64,000 nucleotides of DNA from Candidatus Cardinium hertigii (lineage in GTDB: Bacteria > Bacteroidota > Bacteroidia > Cytophagales > Amoebophilaceae): NCBI RefSeq assembly GCF_003176915.1, contig NZ_CP029619.1, positions 372,001 through 436,000 on the forward strand, in the 5' to 3' direction. The position numbers and the translations under genes were made by a program. Below are positions 54,815-64,000 of this stretch, in pieces. Each line of letters starts with the position of its first letter. Position 1 is the stretch's first letter. The notes beneath the pieces were generated by a model. That model was not told the DNA's origin. It was given only the letters and a program-made list of their open reading frames with translations, and searched no databases.

Positions 54815-55192
54815 ATGTTAACCATACAACAACTTGTAAGAAGGGGAAGAAAGCGTACGGCTTCTGCCTCAAAGGCACCAGCGCTTTCATCCTGTCCACA
54901 GCGGCGTGGGGTATGCACTAAGGTGTATACCTTGAAACCAAGAAAGCCTAATTCTTCTATGAAAAAGGTGGCTAGAGTCCGTCTTACAACGGGCAAGGAA
55001 GTGAATGTTTATATTCCTGGGGAAGGACACAACCTTCAGGAACATTCTATTGTATTAGTTAAAGGAGGGGGCGTCAAAGACCTATCAGGTATTCGGTATC
55101 GAATCATTCGGGGAGTACTGGATACAGGAGGGGTTAATGGAAGACGCCAAGGAAGGTCGCTATATGGCGCTAAACAACCTAAAAAGAAATAA
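54815..55192 (+). CDS. rpsL: 30S ribosomal protein S12
   Basis: 125 aa, aligned without gaps to E. coli S12. S12 lies at the decoding centre and sets accuracy. Conserved blocks [13 protein letters not shown] and [13 protein letters not shown] are intact. Three classical streptomycin/accuracy positions differ from the usual residues (numbered with Met1): Arg43 for Lys43 (PRKPNS), Gly86 for Arg86 (KGGGVKDL) and Ser91 for Pro91 (KDLSG). Lys44 and Lys88 are kept. It is the first gene of the str operon; rpsG follows after 178 bp. Confidence 0.97.
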   Translation: MLTIQQLVRRGRKRTASASKAPALSSCPQRRGVCTKVYTLKPRKPNSSMKKVARVRLTTGKEVNVYIPGEGHNLQEHSIVLVKGGGVKDLSGIRYRIIRGVLDTGGVNGRRQGRSLYGAKQPKKK

Positions 55193-55370
55193 AAATAATA
55201 GATATAGGATAGGTTAATGGACTTTACAAGTTGCTAACGCAAATACAGCTCTCTGCCTGGTTCTCACATAGCACAAAAGCAGAGAGCATAGGGCCAAGTA
55301 ATAGCAACAAAACGCATAGAGGAAACTAAGCCATGCAACAAAAGCAACAGAGGACAACCATATAATAGAT

Positions 55371-55841
55371 ATGAGAAGAAAACAAGCTACAAAAAGGATA
55401 TTATCACCTGACTATAAATTTGGGGACCCGCTTATTACTAGATTTATAAATGGGTTAATGCAACAAGGCAAGAAAAGTATTGCTGCTACTATATTTTACA
55501 ATACCATTGATTCAGTAGCACACAAGACCAATGAAAATGGTTTAGAAGTTTTTCGGAAGGCATTGCATAATGTAACGCCTACCTTAGAAGTTAAACGGCG
55601 GCGTGTAGGGGGGGCAACGCTGCAGGTACCTATTGAAATAAGGCAAGATAGGAAGGTGTTTTTGAGCATAAAATGGTTGATTGCTTATGCACGCGCCCGA
55701 GGGGAGAAAACCATGCAAGAAAAACTCACCAATGAGATTATTGCTGCTTCTAAGGAGGAAGGTGCGGCATTCAAGCGGAAAATAGATATCCATAAAATGG
55801 CTAGTTCGAACAAGGCCTTCTCTCATTTTGATTTAAAATAA
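55371..55841 (+). CDS. rpsG: 30S ribosomal protein S7
   Basis: 156 aa, normal length. Binds the 3' domain of 16S rRNA and nucleates head assembly. MRRKQATKR, FINGLMQQGKKS and the VKRRRVGGATLQVPIEI loop are typical. The stop codon is directly followed by the fusA ATG, which implies tight translational coupling. Confidence 0.97.
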   Translation: MRRKQATKRILSPDYKFGDPLITRFINGLMQQGKKSIAATIFYNTIDSVAHKTNENGLEVFRKALHNVTPTLEVKRRRVGGATLQVPIEIRQDRKVFLSIKWLIAYARARGEKTMQEKLTNEIIAASKEEGAAFKRKIDIHKMASSNKAFSHFDLK

Positions 55842-57983
55842 ATGGCAACCGAATTAGCATTTTTAAGAAATATAGGCATCATGGCGCACATTGATGCCGG
55901 GAAAACCACCACAACTGAGCGGATTTTGTATTATACAGGTCTGACCCATAAAATAGGAGAAGTCCACGAGGGGGGTGCCGTCATGGATTGGATGGCGCAA
56001 GAGCAAGAACGAGGTATTACTATTACCTCTGCAGCTACTACTACTTTTTGGAAATATCCTACCAGCCAAGGAAACGTCCATAACCAAACGCAAACTTATA
56101 AGATTAATATTATAGATACCCCTGGTCACGTGGACTTTACAGTAGAAGTAGAACGTTCTTTACGGGTATTAGATGGTGCCGTAGCATTGTTTTGCGCTGT
56201 GTCGGGTGTGGAACCGCAATCTGAAACTGTTTGGCGTCAAGCTGATAAATACAAAGTGCCACGTATCTGCTTTGTAAATAAAATGGATAGACCTGGTGCT
56301 GATTTCTTTAATACGCTTAACGAAATCAAAGACAAACTAGGGGCTAATCCTGTACCTTTGCAAATTCCTATTGGCAGTGAAGCTTCCTTTAGAGGAGTCG
56401 TAGATTTGATTACATATCAGGCTATTATTTGGAATGAAACAGACTTAGGAATGAGCTATGAAATTATAGCTATTCCTGAGGATTTAACTGAAACTGTTGA
56501 GGAATGGCGTCAAAAGCTTCTGGAAAGTGTAGCCAGTTATGATGAGGTATTAATGGAGAAGTTTTTTGACAATCCTGCAGCGATTACAACAGATGAAATT
56601 AGGGCTGCTATACGCAAAGCAGTTATTGATCTTTCTTTTTCTCCTGTGCTTTGTGGTTCTGCTTTCAAAAACAAGGGGGTTCAAGCTTTACTGGATTCCG
56701 TCTGTGCATACCTGCCTTCCCCTATGGATTTACCGCCCGTTACTGCTATACATCCAGACACAGAAGCCGCTATAATACGGGAAGCAAATAATAGTGCCCC
56801 TTTTACAGCACTGGCTTTTAAGATTGCTACGGATCCTTTTGTAGGAAGGCTTGCTTTTTTACGGGTCTATGCAGGTGAATTAGAAGCTGGTTCTTATGTC
56901 CATAATAACAGGACAGGCAAAAAAGAACGCATCGCTCGCTTGATGCAAATGCATGCTAACAAACAAAATCCCATTGATAAGGTACAAGCAGGTGACATTT
57001 GTGCGGTAGTAGGCTTTAAAGAAATTAAAACAGGAGATACGTTAACAGGTGAGAAGGATAGGGCTATATTAGAGTCTATTACCTTCCCAGAGCCTGTTAT
57101 TGGGTATTCTATTGAACCAAAGAAACAAGCAGATCAGGATAAACTGACGCTCTCTATTGCTAAATTAATGGAGGAGGATCCTACCCTACGTATGGAAACT
57201 GATCGGGAAACGGGTCAAACTATCCTAAAGGGCATGGGAGAGCTGCATTTAGAAATCATTATTGACCGGCTAAAGCGAGAGTTTAAGCTTGAAATTAACC
57301 AAGGAGCTCCTCAGGTAGCCTATAAAGAGGCCCTTACCATAACCATAGAACATAAAGAGGTATACAAAAAACAAACAGGCGGTAGAGGTAAATTTGCAGA
57401 TATTGTTTTTGAGATAGGTCCTAAAGAAAAAACCACTCCCTCATCCGATATGCCTGGTTTAGAATTTATAAATAAAATAGTAGGAGGGGCGATTCCTAAA
57501 GAGTTTATACCAGCCATTCAAAAGGGATTTGAAGCAGCTATGGATAATGGTCCTTTGGCTAATTATCCAGTAGAATCGATGCGGGTCAAGCTACTACATG
57601 GCTCTTACCATGAGGTTGATTCAGATTCCTTATCTTTTGAATTAGCTGCTAGAGCTGGCTTTAGGGCTGCTGCACAAAAGGCATCCCCTGTTCTATTAGA
57701 ACCTATTATGGCGGTGGAAGTAGCTACACCTGATGCATTCACAGGCCCCGTAACAGGGGATCTTAACAGAAGAAGAGGTATTATGAGGGGAATGAACAAC
57801 AAAGGAGGCGCTCAAATTATTAAAGCAGATGTTCCATTGGCGGAACTATTTGGCTATGTTACTGATCTACGGACTATTACATCAGGTAGAGCCTCTGCTT
57901 CACTCACTTTCTCTCATTATGAACCTGTTTCTAAAAACTTAGCAGAAAATATTATCAATAAAGCTAAAGGCATAACATTATAA
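55842..57983 (+). CDS. fusA: Elongation factor G
   Basis: A 713-aa translocase GTPase. Visible are the P-loop [12 protein letters not shown], switch [22 protein letters not shown], and the [10 protein letters not shown] guanine motif. Domain IV ([13 protein letters not shown]) and the domain V segment [14 protein letters not shown] follow. It starts immediately after rpsG. Confidence 0.97.
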   Translation: MATELAFLRNIGIMAHIDAGKTTTTERILYYTGLTHKIGEVHEGGAVMDWMAQEQERGITITSAATTTFWKYPTSQGNVHNQTQTYKINIIDTPGHVDFTVEVERSLRVLDGAVALFCAVSGVEPQSETVWRQADKYKVPRICFVNKMDRPGADFFNTLNEIKDKLGANPVPLQIPIGSEASFRGVVDLITYQAIIWNETDLGMSYEIIAIPEDLTETVEEWRQKLLESVASYDEVLMEKFFDNPAAITTDEIRAAIRKAVIDLSFSPVLCGSAFKNKGVQALLDSVCAYLPSPMDLPPVTAIHPDTEAAIIREANNSAPFTALAFKIATDPFVGRLAFLRVYAGELEAGSYVHNNRTGKKERIARLMQMHANKQNPIDKVQAGDICAVVGFKEIKTGDTLTGEKDRAILESITFPEPVIGYSIEPKKQADQDKLTLSIAKLMEEDPTLRMETDRETGQTILKGMGELHLEIIIDRLKREFKLEINQGAPQVAYKEALTITIEHKEVYKKQTGGRGKFADIVFEIGPKEKTTPSSDMPGLEFINKIVGGAIPKEFIPAIQKGFEAAMDNGPLANYPVESMRVKLLHGSYHEVDSDSLSFELAARAGFRAAAQKASPVLLEPIMAVEVATPDAFTGPVTGDLNRRRGIMRGMNNKGGAQIIKADVPLAELFGYVTDLRTITSGRASASLTFSHYEPVSKNLAENIINKAKGITL

Positions 57984-58008
57984 ATAATAGCATTACTATC
58001 GTATACCT

Positions 58009-58314
58009 ATGAAGCAAAAAATTCGGATTAAGCTTAAGTCATTTGACGCTATGCTTTTAGATAAATCAGCAAAGCGCATTGTTAAGGCAGTAAAGGCTAC
58101 CAAAACTGTTGTAAATGGTCCTATACCTCTTCCGTGTAAGAAAGAGGTATATACTGTATTACGTTCTCCTCATATTGATAAAAAATCGCGCGAACAGTTT
58201 CAACTTTGTACGCATAAAAGGTTAATAGACATCTATTACAGTAGCGCAAAGGCAGTAGACGCACTGACGAAATTAGAGCTCCCAAGCGGTGTGGAAGTGA
58301 AAATTGAAGCGTAG
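58009..58314 (+). CDS. rpsJ: 30S ribosomal protein S10
   Basis: 101 aa. [41 protein letters not shown] and RLIDIY are diagnostic. It closes the str operon 25 bp after fusA, as is common in Bacteroidetes, but the usual continuation rplC-rplD does not follow: the DNA beyond is fossil transposon and ABC sequence. Confidence 0.96.
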   Translation: MKQKIRIKLKSFDAMLLDKSAKRIVKAVKATKTVVNGPIPLPCKKEVYTVLRSPHIDKKSREQFQLCTHKRLIDIYYSSAKAVDALTKLELPSGVEVKIEA

Positions 58315-58588
58315 GGCACTACTGCGTACGCTTTATCTATCCTATTGAACCTGTATAGCAGGTCGACAGTTAGGCAACCTAATCATTAAAGTAGCTCATA
58401 GCAGTAGCTAAGGGCTTTCCATAAATATAAGATTGTACAAACAGCCTTGTCTACTCATATGCTACAGTTAGCGTTCCTTTGTATACTTTAATGATCCTAT
58501 CAAAGGAGACTAATTTTATGCTCCTATGGATAATGTACAGGATAATTTTATCTCTTAAATATTCAAAAAGTATAGGAATAAGTTGTGA
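58315..58588. other. Post-operon non-coding region
   Basis: No ribosomal gene or recognisable feature follows rpsJ. No strong terminator hairpin was seen. Confidence 0.4.
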
Positions 58589-58819
58589 TTATTTATGGTA
58601 ATCAACTACTAATATTGATTCATTGAATAGCATACATGGTGTATTTTTCAATATCGTACCTGCAATACATATCTTTTGTCTTTGTCCACCTGATAATTTT
58701 AATCCAGAGCTTTCAGCATGCATCCTATATTCATCTGTTAAAAAAGAGATAAAATCGTGACAACGTGCCTTTTTAGCTGCTTCTACAACTTCTTGATAAA
58801 AGGCAAAATAGAACCTCAT
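58589..58819 (-). pseudogene. ABC exporter ATPase fragment
   Basis: About 76 codons of an ABC ATPase domain: EVVEAAKKARCHDFISFL before the signature, LSGGQRQK, and a ruined Walker B (CMLFNESILVVD where [12 protein letters not shown] is expected, with the catalytic Asp changed to Asn). No Walker A or membrane part. Related in wording to the degraded exporter at 6630. Confidence 0.75.
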
Positions 58820-58865
58820 ACTTTTGAGCTATTTTTAAGCATAGAAAAGGTATAAGAACATACCC

Positions 58866-59006
58866 TAACTAAGGTCTATTCACTACAAACCAATGGACTT
58901 TGTGAGCGTTTTAGATGACTTACAACAAGACTTAGATAGTTGGTTGCATTACTATAACCATGCACAACCCCACTCTGGGAAGTATGGTATCATGTCTATA
59001 TTATAG
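58866..59006 (+). pseudogene. IS481/IS3-like transposase C-terminal fragment
   Basis: Two adjoining frames give TKVYSLQTNGLCERF and then, after a frameshift, LQQDLDSWLHYYNHAQPHSG, the C-terminal end of an IS481-type DDE transposase (PQTNGxxER and DLDxWLxxYNxxRPH in the family). It ends at a TAG at 59004-59006. The rest of the element is missing. Confidence 0.75.
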
Positions 59007-59442
59007 ACTAGTTACCTACCTAACGAGCAAAATTAGTTTATTTATTTTATAGCCGTTCTCTTTATTTTTATGACTTATTCATAATATAAATTATTTATAA
59101 ATTTTTTACCTCTTAAGCTATATATGCCTATTCCATTTATTATTTGAACAAAAATACAATGGTGTCTGGTAAATGAGCGGTTAACTACTTGCAAGGAATT
59201 TAATGTTATGCTATGTATGGGACATAATCTATGACTTATCACAAGAAAAACACTCCTAACATACACATAATCATTCAGAACTATTTTATACACTAAGCAT
59301 TTCTCTCTCAGAACAATTATACCTATATAATAATGGTCAGCTGAAATAGAACCTAACCTACCATTTGAGTGTAAAAAAGTAGACAAAAAATAAACCTATT
59401 GTGTAATAAATACTTCAGGGAAGACGAAGTACCCAAGCTCCC
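59007..59442. other. Non-coding region with dispersed repeat
   Basis: No supported ORF. It contains copy B of the repeat also seen at 672-783. Confidence 0.45.
59158..59262 (+). repeat. Dispersed degenerate repeat, copy B
   Basis: Plus-strand counterpart of the minus-strand repeat at 672-783: GGTAAATGAGCGGTTAACTA, AATGTTATGCTATG, GGGACATAATC and TTATCACAAGAAAAA in the same order. Decayed, non-coding. Confidence 0.5.
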
Positions 59443-61695
59443 TTAAGAAGGCAACTGCCTTTTACCTTGTAACGCACGTTCTAATTCTTTATGACATGCT
59501 ACATGACCATTCTGCAATGCTAAATAATCCGCTGTTTTATTAAATTTATTGCGCTTCTTTAAAGAAGCCGAAGCGTTAATCAACGTACGTACAATGGAAA
59601 GGTGTCCATTTTGTGCAGCCAAGTGCAAGGGCGTATTGGCGTAGTTATCTACTGCATCAATATCTGATTGGGTAGATGCAGCTAATATAGCTCTCACAGA
59701 GACCAAGCAGCCATTTTGTGCAGCAGTATGTAAGGGCGTTTCTCCTGTTTTCCTTCTAGTTTTAACCGACGCACCATGACGCAAAAGAAGTAATATACAA
59801 TCCGTATGGCCGTGCTGAACAGCTGCATGTAAAGCGGTTTCACCCAATCGATTAGCTACGTCAAGCTTAGGTTTATGCTTGCGCTTGACAAGCTTATCCA
59901 TACCTGGTTGCTCAGCTAACTTATTTTTAAGTTTTTTAGCAATAGGACTCCCATTTTCTTGCTCGTCTGCCTTAATTAACATCTCTATACATGCTAAATG
60001 GCCATTTGAAGCAGCCAAATACAAAGGGGTCTCCTTCGCCTTATTGCATACCCTGACGCTTGCACCTGCTTGAATCAACGCTTCTAAACAGGCTATATTC
60101 CCCTTTTTTGCTACAATATGTACGGCAGTACTCCCTGATTTTTTAGCAGCATTGATGTTTTTTTTACATTTCTCATTGGCTAATAATAGCTGTAAAAGAT
60201 CAAAATCACCATTCTTAGCAGCTATATGGAACGGCATAATACCCCACTGATTGGCTGCATCAACCGCTGCCCCCTGCTCTATAAGTGCTATGGTACAATC
60301 TTTATGTTGGAAATTGGCAGCAAGGTGAAGCGGCGTATGATGGAAACGATCCAATGCATCAAGCTTAGCGCCTGCTTGTAGCAATAGCTTTACAGCAGCT
60401 ACCTGATTTCCTTTAGCAGCCATATGCAAAGGGGTATAGCATTCTTCGGTAACCAGATGAACATTTCCCCCCGTTTGTATAAGTAAATTTAAACAGCGAT
60501 TGTGACCATGAAAAGCTGCTAGATGCAAGGGCGTTTTATGATAGATATCTACCGCATTTACAGCAGCACCTATTGCAACAAGCTGCTCCACACAAGCAAA
60601 ATGCCCCGCTTGAGCTGCCAAATGTAAAGGCGTACGCTGCTTAGCAGCTAACACTTCAATACTTTCTGGACTCATACGCAATAATAATTGCAAACAGGTT
60701 AACCTACCATAATAAGCTGCTACATGTAAAGGTGTATTTTGCTCTTTATCACGTGCCTGTGGGTTACCGCCTGCCTCTAATAAAAACTGTAAACCGTTTA
60801 CATGTCCATGCAAAGCAGCCGCATGCAAAGGCGTATGCAATCCTTCTACTGCATTTATAGCTGCCTTGTGCTGTACAAGTTCTTGTAACGCAGCCAACTG
60901 CCCCTGTTGAGCAGCCAAGTAGAGCGGAGAAATACCATGGGGTGTAACCGTATTTACATTGGCATGATGCTGCAATAAGAACCGTATACAAGCTACCTTT
61001 CCACTCTGCGCTGCCATATGCAAAGGGGTTAGCTTATCCTGCTTTGTAAAGACCTGTACCTTGGCACCTGCTTGTATCAATGCCTGCACAGAAGCTAGAG
61101 AACCCGCTAAAGCAGCACAATGAAGAGGGGTAACCAGATCTGCATCTACCGCATGTACATTAGCTCCTCTCCTATCCAGCAAGTAACTTACGCAAGCAAC
61201 CGAATCTGCTTCTGCAGCTGCATGCAATGGAGTTCTTCCTTGCTGGTTGACAATACGCATATTAGCCCCAGCAATCATAAGCTCCCGAATAATAGGAAGA
61301 TGCCCCTTTTGAGCAGCTAAATAAAGCGGCGTTCTCCCAAAGGAATCTGTTAGGTTTACTTTAGCCCCTACATTAATCAACTCTTGAACACAAAATAAGT
61401 GGCCCCTCGCAGCAGCAATATGTAAGGCAGTCGTTTGGTAGCTGTCCACTGCATGCACGTTGGCCCCTGCTTCAAGTGAGGAACGTAATATACTTACGTT
61501 CCCTTGAGCTGCCGCCCTGTGTAGCGCTATAGGAGCAACAAAATTATTGATAGGAATAGAAGGAGGAATGGTTGAAAGAATGGGAACTTCCTGATTTACT
61601 ACTTTGATTGCTGCATTAGCCATAGCTAGCTGAGGAAAACCCATGCCCAATACAAACGTACTAAATAGTGGTAATAAAAGATACTCGGTTAACAT
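59443..61695 (-). CDS. Secreted ankyrin-repeat protein
   Basis: 750 aa. A signal peptide (LLLPLFSTFVLGMGFPQLAMA) is followed by about 20 ankyrin repeats of ~33 residues, most with the TPLHLAAxxGH core, running almost to the C-terminus. A lysine-rich insertion interrupts the repeat near residue 580 (KKLKNKLAEQ, VKRKHKPKLD). No enzymatic domain is visible. Long ankyrin proteins are a hallmark of intracellular symbionts and often act on host proteins. Export is supported by the signal peptide; the target is unknown. Low-complexity repeats make the gene prone to repeat-number variation. Confidence 0.9.
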   Translation of the reverse strand: MLTEYLLLPLFSTFVLGMGFPQLAMANAAIKVVNQEVPILSTIPPSIPINNFVAPIALHRAAAQGNVSILRSSLEAGANVHAVDSYQTTALHIAAARGHLFCVQELINVGAKVNLTDSFGRTPLYLAAQKGHLPIIRELMIAGANMRIVNQQGRTPLHAAAEADSVACVSYLLDRRGANVHAVDADLVTPLHCAALAGSLASVQALIQAGAKVQVFTKQDKLTPLHMAAQSGKVACIRFLLQHHANVNTVTPHGISPLYLAAQQGQLAALQELVQHKAAINAVEGLHTPLHAAALHGHVNGLQFLLEAGGNPQARDKEQNTPLHVAAYYGRLTCLQLLLRMSPESIEVLAAKQRTPLHLAAQAGHFACVEQLVAIGAAVNAVDIYHKTPLHLAAFHGHNRCLNLLIQTGGNVHLVTEECYTPLHMAAKGNQVAAVKLLLQAGAKLDALDRFHHTPLHLAANFQHKDCTIALIEQGAAVDAANQWGIMPFHIAAKNGDFDLLQLLLANEKCKKNINAAKKSGSTAVHIVAKKGNIACLEALIQAGASVRVCNKAKETPLYLAASNGHLACIEMLIKADEQENGSPIAKKLKNKLAEQPGMDKLVKRKHKPKLDVANRLGETALHAAVQHGHTDCILLLLRHGASVKTRRKTGETPLHTAAQNGCLVSVRAILAASTQSDIDAVDNYANTPLHLAAQNGHLSIVRTLINASASLKKRNKFNKTADYLALQNGHVACHKELERALQGKRQLPS

Positions 61696-61852
61696 ATAAT
61701 ATATTTTTTATGTGTTTGTAGAAGAATTACTAAATATAACTTATCTTGCATGCGTAATGCAAATAAAATTTTCACCTACTTTTAGTAAACGATAGGCAAC
61801 CTACTTTCCTAAAAATAAAAAAATCTTTTTGCGTTTAACAAATAAGAATTAT

Positions 61853-62218
61853 ATGAAAAATTTGAATATGAATATACGCAAATTACTATTCGATTTAGTA
61901 AAATTTATCCTAAGACTTTTATTTGATGCATGCGCGATGGTTTGTATAGCCAAAAAAGCAGGCAAGAAATTAAGCTCCCTTATTGAAACATCCAAAGACA
62001 ATATGAAAACAAAAGGAAAAAAAATAGGGAGGATGCTTTTACTGATTTGTTTCATTTGGACCTTGCTCAGCTTAGGGTTGCGTTTCTTATTATTTGGACT
62101 GGCAACCTGGTTAAACAAGCTATTGTCTGGTACATGTATAGGATTTTGTATAGTATCCGTGCTTTGCTTCCTAAGTGCATTAGGTATGATACGGCTGCTT
62201 TATAAAAGCAATACATAA
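61853..62218 (+). CDS. Small hypothetical membrane protein
   Basis: 121 aa from the ATG at 61853; an in-frame TTG at 61829 would add eight residues. The N-terminal amphipathic/hydrophobic part (RKLLFDLVKFILRLLFDACA), a basic middle (KTKGKKIGR) and two clear membrane helices (LLLICFIWTLLSLGLRFLLF, CIGFCIVSVLCFLSALGMI) are visible. It is divergent from the ankyrin gene, 157 bp apart. No family recognised. Confidence 0.55.
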   Translation: MKNLNMNIRKLLFDLVKFILRLLFDACAMVCIAKKAGKKLSSLIETSKDNMKTKGKKIGRMLLLICFIWTLLSLGLRFLLFGLATWLNKLLSGTCIGFCIVSVLCFLSALGMIRLLYKSNT

Positions 62219-62408
62219 AATAAAAAAAGTATAGTAGACCAATCAGTTATAGGAGAAACCCATAAGATAACCTTTGCACAGCTGCCACTGGTACTCAAAA
62301 AAAGGGAACACAACTATTTTGGGGACTATTTTGGGGCACAAAAGCACTCCTAACCTATATACCCTGAAGAAAATAGCCAAAAGAGCACAGCCACAGCATC
62401 TGCTTATG

Positions 62409-63299
62409 CTATCTTGTGGCCAATGCTTCAGCAGCTGTTGTAATTTCAGCTAAAGAATTAGTAATCAATGCTTGTCTCGTTCTATTGTAATGAATCCGTA
62501 ATACTTTTAAAAAAGCATCTGCATTGTCCGTTGCCTGACTCATGGTAAGCATCCTAGCTGCATGCTCGCTAGCCATAGACTCAACCAACCTATTCATAAC
62601 TTGATTTTTAAGTACCTCAGGTATAAGCTGCGCTATAAGTAACTGCTGTGTAGGTTCATACATATAATGCGGCCATTGCGTGTTAGGGGGACTTTCATAA
62701 GCATTCAATGCCAAGGGTAAAAAAGAAGCTGTGGCTACTTCCTGGCTAACGGCATTTTTAAAAGCCGTATAAACCCATACTATTTCCGTATAGCGCGCTT
62801 CTTGGTAAGTTTTGATGCAATGCTCGGCTAGCCTATGGCCTCCTTTCCAAAAATCTTTCTCTAAAAGATCAACATAATCATCTATAATAGGGTAATTTCC
62901 GTTTTTAAAGCATTGGTAAGCTTTCTTCCCAATAACCAACAATTCTATGGTAGCAGTAGCAGCTGACTTACAGCTCTCCATATAGCAACTGGCAGCTTTC
63001 AGAACATTTTTATTAAACGCACCACATAAACCGCGATCAGCTGTGACAACAATAAGTAATAACCGCCGTGGTTTCTCTGCTGCTTTTACAGTTAAGGGAT
63101 GGGATAACATACTACCACTTATCCCCTGTAAAGCAGTCTGCAAAAGGATATTATACTGCATCGTATATTCCTTAAGCGGTAGCAAAAGCTGTTGAATCTT
63201 ATATAGCTTAGAAGCAGCTATCATATTCATAGCTTTGGTAATCTGCTGCGTAGAAGTGATCAGATTAATCCGGTTTACTACTTCTTTAAGATAGGCCAT
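62409..63299 (-). CDS. atpG: ATP synthase F1 subunit gamma
   Basis: 296 aa, the central rotor shaft of F1. The N-terminal RINLITSTQQITKAMNMIAAS and C-terminal EHAARMLTMSQATDNADAF/NRTRQALITNSLAEI helices are diagnostic, and TADRGLCGAFN is the conserved middle motif. It follows atpA by 88 bp on the same strand, as in a standard atp operon; atpB/E/F/H, if linked, lie beyond the window. Confidence 0.96.
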   Translation of the reverse strand: MAYLKEVVNRINLITSTQQITKAMNMIAASKLYKIQQLLLPLKEYTMQYNILLQTALQGISGSMLSHPLTVKAAEKPRRLLLIVVTADRGLCGAFNKNVLKAASCYMESCKSAATATIELLVIGKKAYQCFKNGNYPIIDDYVDLLEKDFWKGGHRLAEHCIKTYQEARYTEIVWVYTAFKNAVSQEVATASFLPLALNAYESPPNTQWPHYMYEPTQQLLIAQLIPEVLKNQVMNRLVESMASEHAARMLTMSQATDNADAFLKVLRIHYNRTRQALITNSLAEITTAAEALATR

Positions 63300-63387
63300 A
63301 ATGAAGATTTTTACTTATTACCCTCTCCGCTTATTCAATATAAACTAAACAAGGAACATCCTGTTAAGGCATTCACTTTTGAACACA

Positions 63388-64000
63388 TTACGTATACTTA
63401 ACCAGGATATTTTTAGCTACTGTTATGAGCATCTTAATGAGCTGATTGTCCCACTGTCCACCCGCTATACTGGTCAATAGGGTGGGATGTTGTATCCGTA
63501 ATATATCTAAAAATTGCTTTTCAAATAACTTTACCTGATCTAATGGAACGGCATCTAAATACCCCCCCATCGCTATATAAAGGAGCGCTATCTGTTCCTC
63601 CACTGGCATGGGTGCGTGCAACCCTTGATTGAGTAGCTCCTGATTCTTACGACCACGCTCAATAGCTCGCTTAGTAGTAGCCTCTAAATCAGAACTAAAT
63701 TTTGAAAAAGCCTCTAGCTCAGCGAATTGTGCTTGATCTAATTTTAAAGTAGCTGCTATTTTTTTAATTGCCTTCATTTGTGCAGCTCCCCCTATACGGG
63801 ATACCGAAATGCCAACATTAATAGCAGGCCTGATACCAGCATTAAACAAATTCGTTTCTAAAAATATCTGCCCATCCGTAATGGAAATAACATTCGTAGG
63901 AATATAAGCAGAAACATCACCCATTTGTGTTTCAACAATAGGCAATGCCGTTAAAGAGCCGCCTCCTTTTATTTTTCCCTGTAAGGATTGCGGACAATCA
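63388..64000 (-). CDS. atpA: ATP synthase F1 subunit alpha (3' part)
   Basis: The C-terminal ~203 residues are visible and the frame stays open to the window edge, so the gene is partial here. [34 protein letters not shown] and [18 protein letters not shown] are typical of the alpha subunit. The C-terminal helical domain is slightly short but otherwise normal. Confidence 0.96.
   Translation of the reverse strand, partial: DCPQSLQGKIKGGGSLTALPIVETQMGDVSAYIPTNVISITDGQIFLETNLFNAGIRPAINVGISVSRIGGAAQMKAIKKIAATLKLDQAQFAELEAFSKFSSDLEATTKRAIERGRKNQELLNQGLHAPMPVEEQIALLYIAMGGYLDAVPLDQVKLFEKQFLDILRIQHPTLLTSIAGGQWDNQLIKMLITVAKNILVKYT

Overview
The window looks like a piece of the chromosome of a host-restricted member of the Bacteroidota, most likely the Amoebophilaceae (Cardinium / Amoebophilus group). 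Pointers are an AT-rich sequence with many decayed genes and transposon fossils, Bacteroidetes-type trigger factor, DUF4293 and S12/S7/EF-G proteins, Rpn-type PD-(D/E)XK recombination nucleases, a secreted ankyrin-repeat protein, and weak Shine-Dalgarno sequences. The taxon is inferred from protein character only; no search could be run.

Layout. 1-7.4 kb: decayed DNA (a group II intron domain V relic, symporter fossils, an Rpn nuclease broken by two stops, an ABC exporter pseudogene) around one intact 1161-aa protein that joins an SLC5-type sodium:solute symporter to a kinase-like module and a SpoT-type HD domain. 7.6-12.6 kb: a compact three-gene operon (glycosyltransferase-radical SAM/SPASM fusion, WG-repeat-O-methyltransferase fusion, Fe(II)/2-oxoglutarate dioxygenase). 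13.5-24.7 kb: mostly housekeeping genes (trigger factor, PAP2 phosphatase, dUTPase, GatA, DUF3108 protein, ABC exporter, 3-methyladenine glycosylase, phosphopantetheinyl transferase, DUF4293 protein, HU) and tRNA-Leu(UAG), tRNA-Pro(GGG), tRNA-Asp(GUC).

24.8-49.7 kb: the outstanding feature, a ~25-kb tandem array with a ~3.8-kb period. It holds a 3'-tail fragment, a symporter-only copy and six full-length (1175-1196 aa) symporter/kinase-like/HD-like proteins. The copies share almost identical leaders, first ~58 codons and C-terminal halves, but their transmembrane transport cores are strongly diverged. The single gene at 1455 keeps the HD catalytic residues; all six array copies have lost them. 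Most copies carry two palindromic CTATAG boxes exactly 21 bp apart just upstream of the start codon. I read the locus as an expanding, recombining family of transporter-like sensors with an inactive (p)ppGpp-hydrolase-like output domain.

49.8-64 kb: an intact Rpn nuclease, a Taq-type M32 carboxypeptidase, a rhomboid lacking its catalytic residues, a small helical protein, the rpsL-rpsG-fusA-rpsJ operon (S12 carries changes at three classical streptomycin/accuracy positions), ABC and IS481 transposase fossils, a 20-repeat ankyrin protein with a signal peptide, a small membrane protein, and atpG plus the 3' part of atpA running off the window.
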